From Treponema sp. (GTDB taxonomy: Bacteria > Spirochaetota > Spirochaetia > Treponematales > Treponemataceae), in contig JAEDGQ010000003.1 in the NCBI GenBank assembly GCA_016297415.1, positions 1 to 52,514 of the forward strand: a stretch of DNA of 52,514 bases. The letters run 5' to 3'. The notes beneath the pieces were generated by a model that did not search any database, was not told the DNA's origin, and saw only the letters and a list, made by a program, of their open reading frames with translations. Position numbers and translations under genes: made by a program. Shown here one piece after another: positions 22,657 through 30,690 of the stretch. Numbering within the stretch: the stretch's first letter is position 1; each line of letters begins with the position of its first letter.

Positions 22657-22687
22657 GGCGGTATCTTTTGATACCGTCTTTTTTTTT
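22657..22687 (+). terminator. terminator after the ABC importer
   Basis: GGCGGTATC (22657-22665) pairs with GATACCGTC (22670-22678) around TTTT, followed by a run of nine Ts. Confidence 0.9.
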
Positions 22688-22713
22688 GTTTAAAATTAAT
22701 TTATATTTAAATC

Positions 22714-23484
22714 ATGAAAAATACACAGAAAAAAGAACTTGCAGTTTGTGGTTATGAAGCTGTAATGGCTATTGCCAGAACTAATCCTGGTAAAATTAAA
22801 AGATTTTATTACGCTGAAGAAAGAGTAAATGCAGTAGGAGAAATTTGCCGTACTATGGCCAAAAGAAAATCTCCATATAATAAAGTAAGTGACGCAGAAC
22901 TTGAGAAACTATGCGGAAGTGTTCATCATCAGGGTGTTGTAGCAATGATTGACCAGCCGGAAATTGAACCTTTAACAAGCGATATTACTGAAGAATGGCT
23001 TCATAAAAAACAGTCAGCACTTTTACTTGATAGAGTTGGAAATGCAAACAATCTTGGGGCAATAGTAAGAAGTGCCGCATTCTTTGGTTTTAAGAATGTA
23101 ATTATTCCAATGGACGAAGCTCAGAGTTCAGTAACAACAAGCTCATACAGAGTTGCTCAGGGTGGAATGGAATATGTTAATATTTATTCCGTAAAGTCAA
23201 TTTCAAGACTGCTGGAAGCAATGAAAGGCAAAATGGTACGCTTTGGCACTGATGTAAATGCAAAACAGCCTGTAGGAAAAATCAGGGAATTAAGGGGTAA
23301 TAAACCTGCTTTAATCGTTCTTGGAAACGAAGAACATGGAATTTCAAAAGAAGTTAAACAAAATTGTGATGAACTTATAATCATTCCATTCACAAGTAAT
23401 TTTGATGAAAAAGTAGAAAGACCAATTGAAAGCTTAAATGTTGCACAGGCAGCAGCAATTGTTCTTTATGAATGCCGAAAATAG
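22714..23484 (+). CDS. TrmH-family RNA 2'-O-methyltransferase
   Basis: A 256-residue SpoU/TrmH-class methyltransferase that uses SAM to methylate ribose 2'-OH in rRNA or tRNA. The three SpoU motifs are clear: NANNLGAIVRSAAFFG (motif 1, with the catalytic Arg), IVLGNEEHGIS (motif 2) and ESLNVAQAAAIVLYE (motif 3). The N-terminal ~90 residues are a substrate-binding domain (VCGYEAVMAIARTNP, VHHQGVVAMI) as in RlmB-like enzymes; the exact target cannot be told. There is no Shine-Dalgarno, and TATATT (22702-22707) ends six bases before the ATG, though its -35 would lie in a T run. Confidence 0.92.
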   Translation: MKNTQKKELAVCGYEAVMAIARTNPGKIKRFYYAEERVNAVGEICRTMAKRKSPYNKVSDAELEKLCGSVHHQGVVAMIDQPEIEPLTSDITEEWLHKKQSALLLDRVGNANNLGAIVRSAAFFGFKNVIIPMDEAQSSVTTSSYRVAQGGMEYVNIYSVKSISRLLEAMKGKMVRFGTDVNAKQPVGKIRELRGNKPALIVLGNEEHGISKEVKQNCDELIIIPFTSNFDEKVERPIESLNVAQAAAIVLYECRK

Positions 23485-23520
23485 AAAATGCATTAGCGAT
23501 GGTAGCACCGCCGTAGGCGT

Positions 23521-23554
23521 AAAAAAAGCTGTGGTTTTTGCCACAGCTTTTTTT
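23521..23554. terminator. bidirectional terminator
   Basis: AAAAAAAGCTGTGG (23521-23534) and CCACAGCTTTTTTT (23541-23554) form a 14-bp stem with a 6-base loop. It can end both the methyltransferase gene (plus) and kdgK (minus). The flanks (23490-23520, 23565-23639) are GC-rich non-coding sequence. Confidence 0.9.
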
Positions 23555-23639
23555 ATGGAACGAATGTGGAAGTGCGGACGTAGCGACAGCAAAGCGTAAG
23601 CTTTGGTGGAATGCCCGTAAACCAGGAATTCTAAAAATT

Positions 23640-24686
23640 CTAGCGGTTCATTTCTGACTGTTTGCCAGTTGAATGATGTGCCTCAATAATTGCTTCGATT
23701 TCGTTAAAGTCAGATACTGGAAGGTCACCGAAAATTGTATTTTTTGTAGCACATGTAGCGTTACCAAAGTGAACGGCTTTTTCAGCATTGTCATATTTTA
23801 AGAGACCGAAAAGAACACCTGCACAGTAAGCATCACCGGAACCGATACGGTCTACAACATCAATATCTTTATAAGGAGATTCTGTGTAGAATTTGTCCAG
23901 ACGCTTAAGATAAACAGTAGAGCCAAACGAATGAACTTTTGGACTGATAACTTCACGCTGAGAAGTAGCAATAAGCTGAATATTTGGATAATCTTTGCAG
24001 AATTCACGATGCATATCTTCCAGAGTTCCTGTTTTCTGGAACATACGACGGCATGATTCTTCAGAAATGAAAAGTACATCAACAAACGGAAGAATTTCTT
24101 TGATTGTATTGCGTGCTGTTTCTTCATCCCAGAGATTTGCACGATAGTTTACATCAAAGGCAATCTGAGAACCGGCAGCCTTAAACTTTTTAATCATTGA
24201 GATTGCAAGTTTACGAGTATTTTCGCTGAGAGCAAGTGTAATACCTGATGTGTAGAACATGCGTGTTTTTGTATAAATGTCTTCAGGGATTTCGTTTTCC
24301 TGAATTTTTGTAATTGAAGAGTGTTTACGGTCGTAAACTACAGTTGGTTTACGAGGATAAGCACCATTTTCGTAGTAGTAGATACCAACACGAGCTTCTG
24401 GTGTATCATCAAAAATAATAAAGTCATCACTTACTGATGAAGAACGAATACGATTTTTGATAAATGTTCCAAGCTGATTTTTTGGAAGACGTGTAATAAT
24501 ACCAGTACGGCATCCAAGAAGAGAAACACCACAAGCGACATTTAATTCTGCACCACCGGCGTGTTTCTTAAATGAATCACTTTTGCTGATAAGTTCGTTA
24601 ACTGGAGGTGAAAGACGAAGCATTGTTTCACCAAATGTGATTAAGTCGAACTCCTTCTGTTCATAAAAAGCATCTTTGTTTGCCAT
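23640..24686 (-). CDS. kdgK: 2-keto-3-deoxygluconate kinase (PfkB family)
   Basis: Phosphorylates KDG to KDPG, the step after UxaA. A 348-residue ribokinase-fold protein: LITFGETMLRLSPP at the N-terminus, HAGGAELNVACGVSLLG (PfkB signature 1), AFDVNYRANLWD, and the anion-hole/catalytic motif DRIGSGDAYCAGVLFG (signature 2, catalytic Asp). The FGETMLRL and DVNYRANLW motifs are typical of KDG kinases rather than fructokinases. AAGGAA precedes the ATG. Single gene with a terminator behind it. KDPG aldolase is not in the window. Confidence 0.87.
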   Translation of the reverse strand: MANKDAFYEQKEFDLITFGETMLRLSPPVNELISKSDSFKKHAGGAELNVACGVSLLGCRTGIITRLPKNQLGTFIKNRIRSSSVSDDFIIFDDTPEARVGIYYYENGAYPRKPTVVYDRKHSSITKIQENEIPEDIYTKTRMFYTSGITLALSENTRKLAISMIKKFKAAGSQIAFDVNYRANLWDEETARNTIKEILPFVDVLFISEESCRRMFQKTGTLEDMHREFCKDYPNIQLIATSQREVISPKVHSFGSTVYLKRLDKFYTESPYKDIDVVDRIGSGDAYCAGVLFGLLKYDNAEKAVHFGNATCATKNTIFGDLPVSDFNEIEAIIEAHHSTGKQSEMNR

Positions 24687-24774
24687 AGAATTTCCTTATC
24701 TGTATAAGATAATTACATTTTAATGAGAATATGAAAGTGCAACAAGTCGTATATAAAAATTATTCCTGGATTTG

Positions 24775-24803
24775 TGGACTTTTAATTCCCCTTCAAATAT
24801 ACT
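24775..24803 (+). promoter_or_regulatory. promoter abutting the GerMN gene
   Basis: -35-like TGGACT (24775-24780), 17-bp spacer, -10 TATACT (24798-24803), then six bases to the ATG at 24810. No Shine-Dalgarno; a leaderless mRNA is predicted. Confidence 0.55.
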
Positions 24804-24809
24804 AAAACC

Positions 24810-25676
24810 ATGGCAAAAAAAAATACAAAAAAGAAGCAGACAGGACTTGCACTGGCCTGCTGGATTCTTGGTTTTTTAATTTTATTGATTGTTTTCCTTA
24901 TTAAACAGGAAGATATTAAAACAAATCTCAAAACAACTAATTTTTTTGAACGTTTATTCGGATCAACACCGGAATTTATAGCTAATCATGAAATAAAGGA
25001 AGAAATTCCTGACAATGACGAACCTGTTTTGAAAATCGTTGAAGAAAAACCAGCTCCAAAAACTGAAGAAAAAAAAGTTGAAGAAGTAAAACCTGTTGAA
25101 CCTGTTTATGTTCCGGAAGTAAAAAAAGAAGAAAAAGCTCCTGAAGTAAAACCGGAAGTTAAGAAAGAAACAAAACAGCCTGCTAAAACAGAATCTGTAC
25201 AGGAAAAGAAAACTGAAGCTGCAAAACCTGCTGCTCCAGTTGTTGAAAAGAAACAGGTTACAAATCAGAAACTTTGTTTTGTCTACATTGGAGAAGATGG
25301 AGTAGTAAGCAGAAAAATAATTACAAGAGAAGTTGAAAAAAATGACTCACCTCTTGTTACAAATATTAACCTTTTAATTAAAGGTCCGAATTCTTCGGAA
25401 GCTGCCAAAGGATACAAGAGTCTGATTCCAGCTGGAACAAGACTTTTGTCTGCTTCTGTTCGTGACGGTATTGCATATCTTAATTTTTCTGAAGATTTTG
25501 AATTTAACTATGTAGGTGTTGACGGTTATTTAGGTCAATTAATGCAGATTGTTTATACTGCAACAGAATTCAGTACTGTTAAAGGAGTTCAGTTTCTTAT
25601 TGAAGGACAGAAAAAAGAATATCTGGGCAGTGAAGGCGTTTGGATTGGCACTCCACTGGCCAGAAACAGTTTCTAG
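24810..25676 (+). CDS. membrane-anchored GerMN-domain protein
   Basis: A 288-residue envelope protein. Short basic start, one membrane helix (about 14-32), a long Lys/Glu/Pro-rich linker (70-150, with repeats of the EEKKVEEVKPVEPV type), then a C-terminal GerMN domain (~155-280): VTNINLLIKGPNSSEAAKGY, LIPAGTRLLSASVRDGIAYL, NFSEDF and VKGVQFLIEGQ. GerMN domains occur in spore germination protein GerM and in lipoproteins thought to act at the cell wall. The linker could span the periplasm. Its stop overlaps the convergent gene's stop within CTAG (25673-25676). Confidence 0.88.
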   Translation: MAKKNTKKKQTGLALACWILGFLILLIVFLIKQEDIKTNLKTTNFFERLFGSTPEFIANHEIKEEIPDNDEPVLKIVEEKPAPKTEEKKVEEVKPVEPVYVPEVKKEEKAPEVKPEVKKETKQPAKTESVQEKKTEAAKPAAPVVEKKQVTNQKLCFVYIGEDGVVSRKIITREVEKNDSPLVTNINLLIKGPNSSEAAKGYKSLIPAGTRLLSASVRDGIAYLNFSEDFEFNYVGVDGYLGQLMQIVYTATEFSTVKGVQFLIEGQKKEYLGSEGVWIGTPLARNSF

Positions 25677-26746
25677 TTTGCGCTGTAAGATTTAAGGATA
25701 TTATCGAAATATTTACTGTTGCGGCTATATGCACCCTGGAAGACGGTCATTGTCAAAATGGCATAAACACCGTCTTCCATTTTTGTAAGTATCTTGAAGT
25801 CTTTTGTAAAAGATTTTGAATCATTATTAAAAATCAAATTTGTAAACTTTTCTGTATTTTTCTTAAGTTCGTGGTTTGAAAGTTCACAATATGGATATGC
25901 TCCAAGACTTCCAAGTGTAAAGCTGCGTTTTAACAGTTCAATCTGCTGATTCCAGTCTTGACTTGTTTCCGGAGTCTGTTTGTACATATCAAAAGCGATA
26001 ATTGCTACATTGTCCAGAAGGAACATGTTTTCTGCGTTTCGTGTCCACTGATTATCAAGAGTAATTTTCTGACTGTGAGTTTCAAATTTTGTATATGTGA
26101 TTTTTTCTTTCCTGATTTTTTTAGAAGCTGTAAAGCTGTGGCTGTCTTCGATTTTTAACGGAAGTCCTCTGAAAGAAGAAAAATGTTTGTCTTCGCTGGA
26201 AGTGAGGCGGCCTGAAGTAACAAGTGAAAGAACCGGTGTTCCTTTTTTATCCGAAATGGTTTTAAGGTTAAAAAGAGGAACTAAAGGATCATAAGTCATT
26301 TTTACAATTCCACCAAACTGATCATATTCCTGATCAAGAGTAATTACTGATTCAACTATTCCTGCTTTCTGGCGATGGGCTGTAAGTTCGTAAATCATAT
26401 CATGAAGATAGTTAATCAGATCAGTATCTTCTGGCGTAACCGGTGTAATGATTCTTTCTCCGGTTAAGTCTACATATTTCTTTGTAATATCAAGTGTAAA
26501 GAGAATCTGAATATCTTTTTCAGGAAGAACAGGATAGGAGTCCATAACTTGAGGAGCATAATATCTTACGCCGTAAGTTCCTTCGTCATAAATAAGAATT
26601 CCAAAATAAGATTCCCGGGCAAACGATGAGTCTTTGTAATAAACAAACTGTCCCGACTGATCGTTGATTTTAGATGTAATACCTGGAAGAGCAAAAAGTG
26701 AAAGTGCTAAAAAAAATGTAGTAATTGAAAGGAAAATCTTTTTCAT
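25673..26746 (-). CDS. secreted protein, unknown family
   Basis: A 357-residue protein with a clear Sec signal peptide (MKKIFLSITTFFLALSLFAL, cleavage near residue 20). The mature part is hydrophilic with alternating beta-type sequence (FGILIYDEGTYGVRYYAP, IQILFTLDITKKYVDLTG) and a charged, helical C-terminus. I do not recognise a domain; a spirochaete-specific periplasmic or surface protein is likely. The ATG at 26746 has GGAG at six bases, so it is preferred over an upstream in-frame start at 26788. It lies behind proS and its terminator on the same strand and converges with the GerMN gene. Confidence 0.82.
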   Translation of the reverse strand: MKKIFLSITTFFLALSLFALPGITSKINDQSGQFVYYKDSSFARESYFGILIYDEGTYGVRYYAPQVMDSYPVLPEKDIQILFTLDITKKYVDLTGERIITPVTPEDTDLINYLHDMIYELTAHRQKAGIVESVITLDQEYDQFGGIVKMTYDPLVPLFNLKTISDKKGTPVLSLVTSGRLTSSEDKHFSSFRGLPLKIEDSHSFTASKKIRKEKITYTKFETHSQKITLDNQWTRNAENMFLLDNVAIIAFDMYKQTPETSQDWNQQIELLKRSFTLGSLGAYPYCELSNHELKKNTEKFTNLIFNNDSKSFTKDFKILTKMEDGVYAILTMTVFQGAYSRNSKYFDNILKSYSAN

Positions 26747-26752
26747 AATAAC

Positions 26753-26784
26753 TCCAAAAAAATACCTGCGGAAAAAAACCGCAG
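26753..26784 (-). terminator. proS terminator
   Basis: Minus strand: CCTGCGG-TTTTTTT-CCGCAGG (26764-26784 region) followed by TATTTTTTT. It sits between proS and the secreted-protein gene. Confidence 0.85.
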
Positions 26785-26809
26785 GCATTAGAAATTGTAT
26801 TAATTAAAA

Positions 26810-28639
26810 CTATGCGTTTAATTCAGCAAGTGCGTCTTTTACAAACTTAATTGCTTTTTCTGCAGCTTCTGTTGCTGGAACAAGTTCAGCTTCGGCTGCT
26901 GCACGTGGTTTGAATTCAACGTTTGGAAGATTTTTGTCACCAACTGTAATGCGGAGAGGAATACCAATAAGTTCCATATCTGCAAATTTTACACCAGGAC
27001 GTTCGTTGCGGTCATCAAGAAGAACTTCGATTCCGGCAGCTTTAAGTGCTTCGTAAATCTTATCAGCTTCTTCTTTCATTGCACCTTCGTATTTGATTGG
27101 AACAATACAAACCTGGAAAGGAGCAACTGTCATTGGCCAGATGATTCCTTTTTCATCGTTGTATTTTTCAATGATTGAAGCGAGAGTACGGTCAACACCA
27201 ATACCGTAACAACCCATTGTTGGTTCTGTTGGTTTTCCGTTCTGTCCAAGGAAAGTTACGTGCATTGATTTTGTGTATTTGTGCCCCAGCTTGAAGATGT
27301 GTCCAAGTTCGTTTCCTTTTGTTGCGTAGAATGTTTCACCACAACATGCACACTTGTCTCCGGCTTTTGCTGTGCGGACATCTGCGTTGATGTATGGAAC
27401 AAAGTCCCGGCCTGGTTCAACGTGTTTTACGTGGTAGCCGTCTTTTCCGCTTCCGGCGATTGCGTCGTGCATCATTGCTTCGCCGTCTTTCATTACCGAC
27501 CAGTCAACAATGAGAGGACATTTACAAGTCATAGGTCCAACAAAGCCGTGGGGAGCACCTGCGTATTCAAGAACTTCTTCGGCTTCGGCAAGACAAACTT
27601 CTGATGCTTTAAGAGTTGCAGCGAGTTTTGCTTCGTTAACATCGAGATCTGCACGGATAAGGACACATGCATAAGAAAGGGGATAATAATCACCAGCCGG
27701 ATCTTTTACTTTCTTCCACTTATCTGCACCTGTTGCACCTTCAAGATTAAGACTTGAGTTAATTACCCGGTAAATAAGTGCTTTAATGAACATTTTTGGT
27801 GATTCATCAAAGAATTTTTCCATATCTTCAATTGAGAAGACATTTGGAGTAGCAACCTTTTCTACGGCTGCATCAGTTTTTGCTGGTGAAACACCTGCTT
27901 TGTTAACGCTGGCATCTGAAGCACATTCTGCTTTTTCGGCGTTGGCAGCATAACCACATTTTGGACAGATAATTAGTGTGTCGTCACCGATTGGAGATTC
28001 AACCATGAATTCTTCTGAACCTGAGCCACCCATAGCACCTGAATCTGCCTTTACAGGAATCATTTTAAGTCCCAGGCGTTTGAAGATTTTGAAATATGCC
28101 TTTTCGTATGCGTTGTATGATTCATCCAGAGATGCGTCATCGGCATTCATTGTGTAGCCGTCCATCATGATAAATTCACGGCCACGCATTACACCATAAC
28201 GAGGACGAATTTCATCGCGATATTTTGTGTTGATCTGATAAAAATTAACAGGAAGCTGTTTGTAAGAATCAAGACCATCCCGTACGATGGCAGTGTATGC
28301 TTCTTCTGCAGTTGGAGAAACAACCATATCCTGTTCACCGCGGTTTTTTGCCTTGAGCATCTGAGCGCCCATTGTTTCCCAGCGGCCGGATTCTTTCCAG
28401 AGCTCACCAGGAACAATTACAGTTGGCTTAAATTCAAGAGCACCTGCAGTTTCTTCAAGTTCTTCACGAATAATGTTTTCGAGTTTATAAAGTGAGCGAA
28501 CGCCCATTGGAAGGTAAGTGTAAAGACCGTTACCGAGTTTGCGCGTAATACCGGCACGGAGCATAAGTTTGTGACTTGCGATTACAGCTTCAGCTGGAGC
28601 TTCGCGAAGTGTTGAAATATAAAATTTTGAAGTCTTCAT
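26810..28639 (-). CDS. proS: prolyl-tRNA synthetase
   Basis: Charges tRNA-Pro in the cytosol. A 609-residue bacterial-type enzyme: class II motif 1 region (LREAPAEAVIASHKLMLRAG), motif 2 (NTKYRDEIRPRYGVMRGREF), motif 3 (MGCYGIGVDRTLASIIE), the YbaK-like editing insertion between motifs 2 and 3 (about 235-390, with NVFSIEDMEKFF and AGAPHGFVGPM), and the C-terminal anticodon-binding domain (FQVCIVPIKYEG..., IEVLLDDRNERPGVKFADME). Length is slightly above E. coli ProS (572). No Shine-Dalgarno; the promoter ends seven bases before the ATG. Confidence 0.97.
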   Translation of the reverse strand: MKTSKFYISTLREAPAEAVIASHKLMLRAGITRKLGNGLYTYLPMGVRSLYKLENIIREELEETAGALEFKPTVIVPGELWKESGRWETMGAQMLKAKNRGEQDMVVSPTAEEAYTAIVRDGLDSYKQLPVNFYQINTKYRDEIRPRYGVMRGREFIMMDGYTMNADDASLDESYNAYEKAYFKIFKRLGLKMIPVKADSGAMGGSGSEEFMVESPIGDDTLIICPKCGYAANAEKAECASDASVNKAGVSPAKTDAAVEKVATPNVFSIEDMEKFFDESPKMFIKALIYRVINSSLNLEGATGADKWKKVKDPAGDYYPLSYACVLIRADLDVNEAKLAATLKASEVCLAEAEEVLEYAGAPHGFVGPMTCKCPLIVDWSVMKDGEAMMHDAIAGSGKDGYHVKHVEPGRDFVPYINADVRTAKAGDKCACCGETFYATKGNELGHIFKLGHKYTKSMHVTFLGQNGKPTEPTMGCYGIGVDRTLASIIEKYNDEKGIIWPMTVAPFQVCIVPIKYEGAMKEEADKIYEALKAAGIEVLLDDRNERPGVKFADMELIGIPLRITVGDKNLPNVEFKPRAAAEAELVPATEAAEKAIKFVKDALAELNA

Positions 28640-28646
28640 AAATTAT

Positions 28647-28675
28647 ATTTTAATGAAAAACAAACTTATTTACAA
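28647..28675 (-). promoter_or_regulatory. promoter abutting proS
   Basis: Minus strand: -35 TTGTAA (28670-28675), 17-bp spacer, -10 TAAAAT (28647-28652), then seven bases to the ATG. Leaderless mRNA predicted. Confidence 0.65.
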
Positions 28676-28696
28676 TTGAAGAAATATATGGCTTGT

Positions 28697-28823
28697 GGGC
28701 GCATCCTTCGGACCGGGCTTTTCAGGGTTCCGGCTAACGCCTGCATTACTAAATACGGTAGTTTCGACAGGCGCAACCACCGTATTTAGTAACGGCTTCG
28801 CCGCCCTTGCAATCCCTTGCGCA
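28697..28823. repeat. GC-rich intergenic element with nested hairpin repeat copy 4
   Basis: Outer part GGGCGCATCC ... CCCTTGCGCAAC. Nested at 28746-28792 is a hairpin of the TTGAGCCTGTCGAA family with long arms: TTACTAAATACGGTAGTT pairs with AACCACCGTATTTAGTAA with one mismatch or wobble. GGGCTTTTCAGGGTT here also occurs, inverted, in the element at 47561. Confidence 0.65.
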
Positions 28824-28829
28824 ACAAAA

Positions 28830-28941
28830 GGGGCTGTCCAATAAGTAATGACCATTGCACTAAATATGATGGTTTCGACAAGTGGTTCCTGAGCCTGTCG
28901 AAGGGCTCAACCACCGCAAGTTGAACTTTTTGGACATCCCC
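28830..28941. mobile_element. MITE-like element, copy A
   Basis: Ends GGGGCTGTCCAATAAGT (left) and, read inverted, GGGGATGTCCAAAAAGT (right), that is, imperfect terminal inverted repeats of ~17 bp on a 112-bp element with no coding capacity. The complementarity continues into flanking AAAA/TTTT. The interior holds a hairpin-repeat derivative (28870-28915). Copies B and C are at 30395 and 43043. The TIR type resembles those of IS1182-like transposons (inference). Confidence 0.75.
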
Positions 28942-28962
28942 TTTTTTTTTATCTTTAAATTA

Positions 28963-30183
28963 TTACATGTTTACGTTTAAGTGGCGTGGAAGACCATCTA
29001 CCATGATTGGGCTTAATTCTGCCTGAATCAACGGGCGGATGTAATGAATAAGATCATTTGTTACATAGTGGTCTTTTGTGATCCATTCAAGTGGAACTTT
29101 CTTTTCAACGTTTGCAATGTCGTGTACATCGTGTGTTTCTGTAATACACATGTAAGGATCGTCAGAAACCCGTTTAAGAACTACAACTTTTCCAGATTCA
29201 CCTTCAAATGCAGCTTTAACGGCAGCACCACCAACATTGTAAGCTTCAGTAACGTCTGTGCGGCTTGTCATGTGGGCAGCACAACGCTGAAGTGTTGAAA
29301 GTTCAATTGCACGAGATTTGCATCCTAATTCAGCTGTAATTTTGTTTGAAAGGAACTTAGCTGTACCAGACATCTGTTTATGACCAAATGCATCAACGTA
29401 TTCAACATGATCAGCAAGTTCAAATACAAAGCGTCCGTCTGCCACACGAATACCTTCAGAAACAGCAATTACTACTGATTTTTTTGAGGCAATAGTTTTA
29501 ACACGAGCCATAAAGTCATCAATGTTAAAAACTTCTTCCGGAAGGTAAATCATATCTACGCCTTCACAGTCGTCAGATTTTGCGAGGGCTGCAGCAGCTG
29601 TAAGCCATCCTGCGTTACGACCCATGATTTCTACAACAGTAACTGTATTGTAGTCATAAACAAGACCGTCCCGGATAATTTCTTTCATTGTGGCAGCAAT
29701 GAATTTTGCAGCAGAACCATAACCAGGAGTGTGGTCTGTTACTGCAAGGTCGTTATCAATTGTTTTTGGCACACCCATGAACTTAATGTCGCTTTTTACT
29801 ATTGCACCATAGTCAGAAAGCTTTTTGATTGTGTCCATTGAGTCGTTGCCACCAATGTAGAAGAAATATTTAATTTCAAGTTTATCGAGAATCTTAAAGA
29901 TTTTTTCGTAAGTTGCTTTGTCAGCTTCAATTTCCGGGAGCTTATAACGGCAGGAACCAAGATAAGAAGATGGTGTGCGTTTTAATAAATCGATATCCAT
30001 TGTTGTACCGATTTTTTCCGACAGATCAACATACTGTTCATCCAGAAGTCCCTTAATACCATGCAGCATTCCGTATACTTTCTTTGCACCGCGATCTTTT
30101 GCTGTTTTGAAAACTCCGGCAAGAGAAGAATTGATTACTGATGTAGGGCCACCTGACTGTCCAACGATTACATTTCCGTTCAT
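28963..30183 (-). CDS. PPi-type 6-phosphofructokinase
   Basis: Phosphorylates fructose-6-phosphate in glycolysis, reversibly if PPi is the donor. A 406-residue PFK: N-terminal VGQSGGPTSVINSSLAGV, phosphate-donor site YIGGNDSMDT, catalytic loop PKTIDNDLAVTDHTPGYGSA, and EIMGRNAGWLTAAAALA. The lysine in PKTIDND and the absence of the GGDGS ATP signature favour PPi over ATP. The Asn in GGND is a variant of the usual GGDD. GGAG precedes the ATG. Single gene; spirochaetes commonly use PPi-PFK. Confidence 0.88.
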   Translation of the reverse strand: MNGNVIVGQSGGPTSVINSSLAGVFKTAKDRGAKKVYGMLHGIKGLLDEQYVDLSEKIGTTMDIDLLKRTPSSYLGSCRYKLPEIEADKATYEKIFKILDKLEIKYFFYIGGNDSMDTIKKLSDYGAIVKSDIKFMGVPKTIDNDLAVTDHTPGYGSAAKFIAATMKEIIRDGLVYDYNTVTVVEIMGRNAGWLTAAAALAKSDDCEGVDMIYLPEEVFNIDDFMARVKTIASKKSVVIAVSEGIRVADGRFVFELADHVEYVDAFGHKQMSGTAKFLSNKITAELGCKSRAIELSTLQRCAAHMTSRTDVTEAYNVGGAAVKAAFEGESGKVVVLKRVSDDPYMCITETHDVHDIANVEKKVPLEWITKDHYVTNDLIHYIRPLIQAELSPIMVDGLPRHLNVNM

Positions 30184-30271
30184 AAAAACTCCATTGTTTT
30201 TAAAGATTTATAAATAATTTTACCACGGTTTATTATTTAAAGATAGAAAAAAGGTTGTTTTCGGTTTTAGA

Positions 30272-30301
30272 CAAAAAAAAGGACGACAATTGCCGTCCTT
30301 T
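30272..30301 (-). terminator. minus-strand terminator
   Basis: AAAGGACG (30278-30285) pairs with CGTCCTTT (30294-30301); on the minus strand it is followed by eight Ts. It is the final terminator behind the SDR gene and its duplicated ends. Confidence 0.8.
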
Positions 30302-30320
30302 GTTAAAATGCCTTAAAAGC

Positions 30321-30690
30321 ACTATTTATTTAGGCTGCTTACCAATGTATGCGCACATTTATGCCAAAACGTCCTGTTTTGTCAAAATGTCCAGGGGGCT
30401 GTCCAATAAGTAATGACTGTAGTGGTCATTGAGCCTGTCGAAATGACCATTGCACTAAATATGGTGGTTTCGACAAGCTCAACCACCGCAAGTTGAACTT
30501 TTTGGACATCCCCTTTTACTGGGCGCGTACATCGTGTACGCACTATTTATTTAGGCTGTTTACCGATATAGGCACACATTTATGCCAAAACGTCCTGTTT
30601 TGTCAAAATGTCCAGAGTTTCTCCGAAACTCTTTTACTGTGCGCGTACATCGTGTACGCACTATTTATTTAGGCTGTTTACCGATATAGG
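30321..30690. repeat. triplicated 3' end of the SDR gene
   Basis: ACTATTTATTTAGGCTG and the following ~15 bases occur at 30321, 30542 and 30660. The third copy is the real end of the SDR gene (codes IGKQPK-stop). The 118-bp unit between copies 2 and 3 recurs between copies 1 and 2, where a MITE-like element (30395-30513) replaces a 16-base AGTTTC-TCC-GAAACT palindrome. Each unit also has the hairpin GCGTACA-TCG-TGTACGC (30525-30541, 30643-30659), a possible terminator stem. Confidence 0.85.
30395..30513. mobile_element. MITE-like element, copy B
   Basis: Same ends as copy A (GGGGCTGTCCAATAAGTAATG; inverted right end GGGGATGTCCAAAAAGTT), 119 bp. Two hairpins of the TTGAGCCTGTCGAA family lie inside: TGGTCATT/AATGACCA (30423-30449) and GGTGGTT/AACCACC (30463-30487, inverted). 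The insertion site is readable because the unit without the element is present at 30542-30659. Confidence 0.8.

Noticed and set aside
26747..26788. Longer start for the secreted protein
   Set aside because: It would put 14 residues in front of a clean signal peptide and run through the proS terminator stem; ATG 26746 has a good GGAG.
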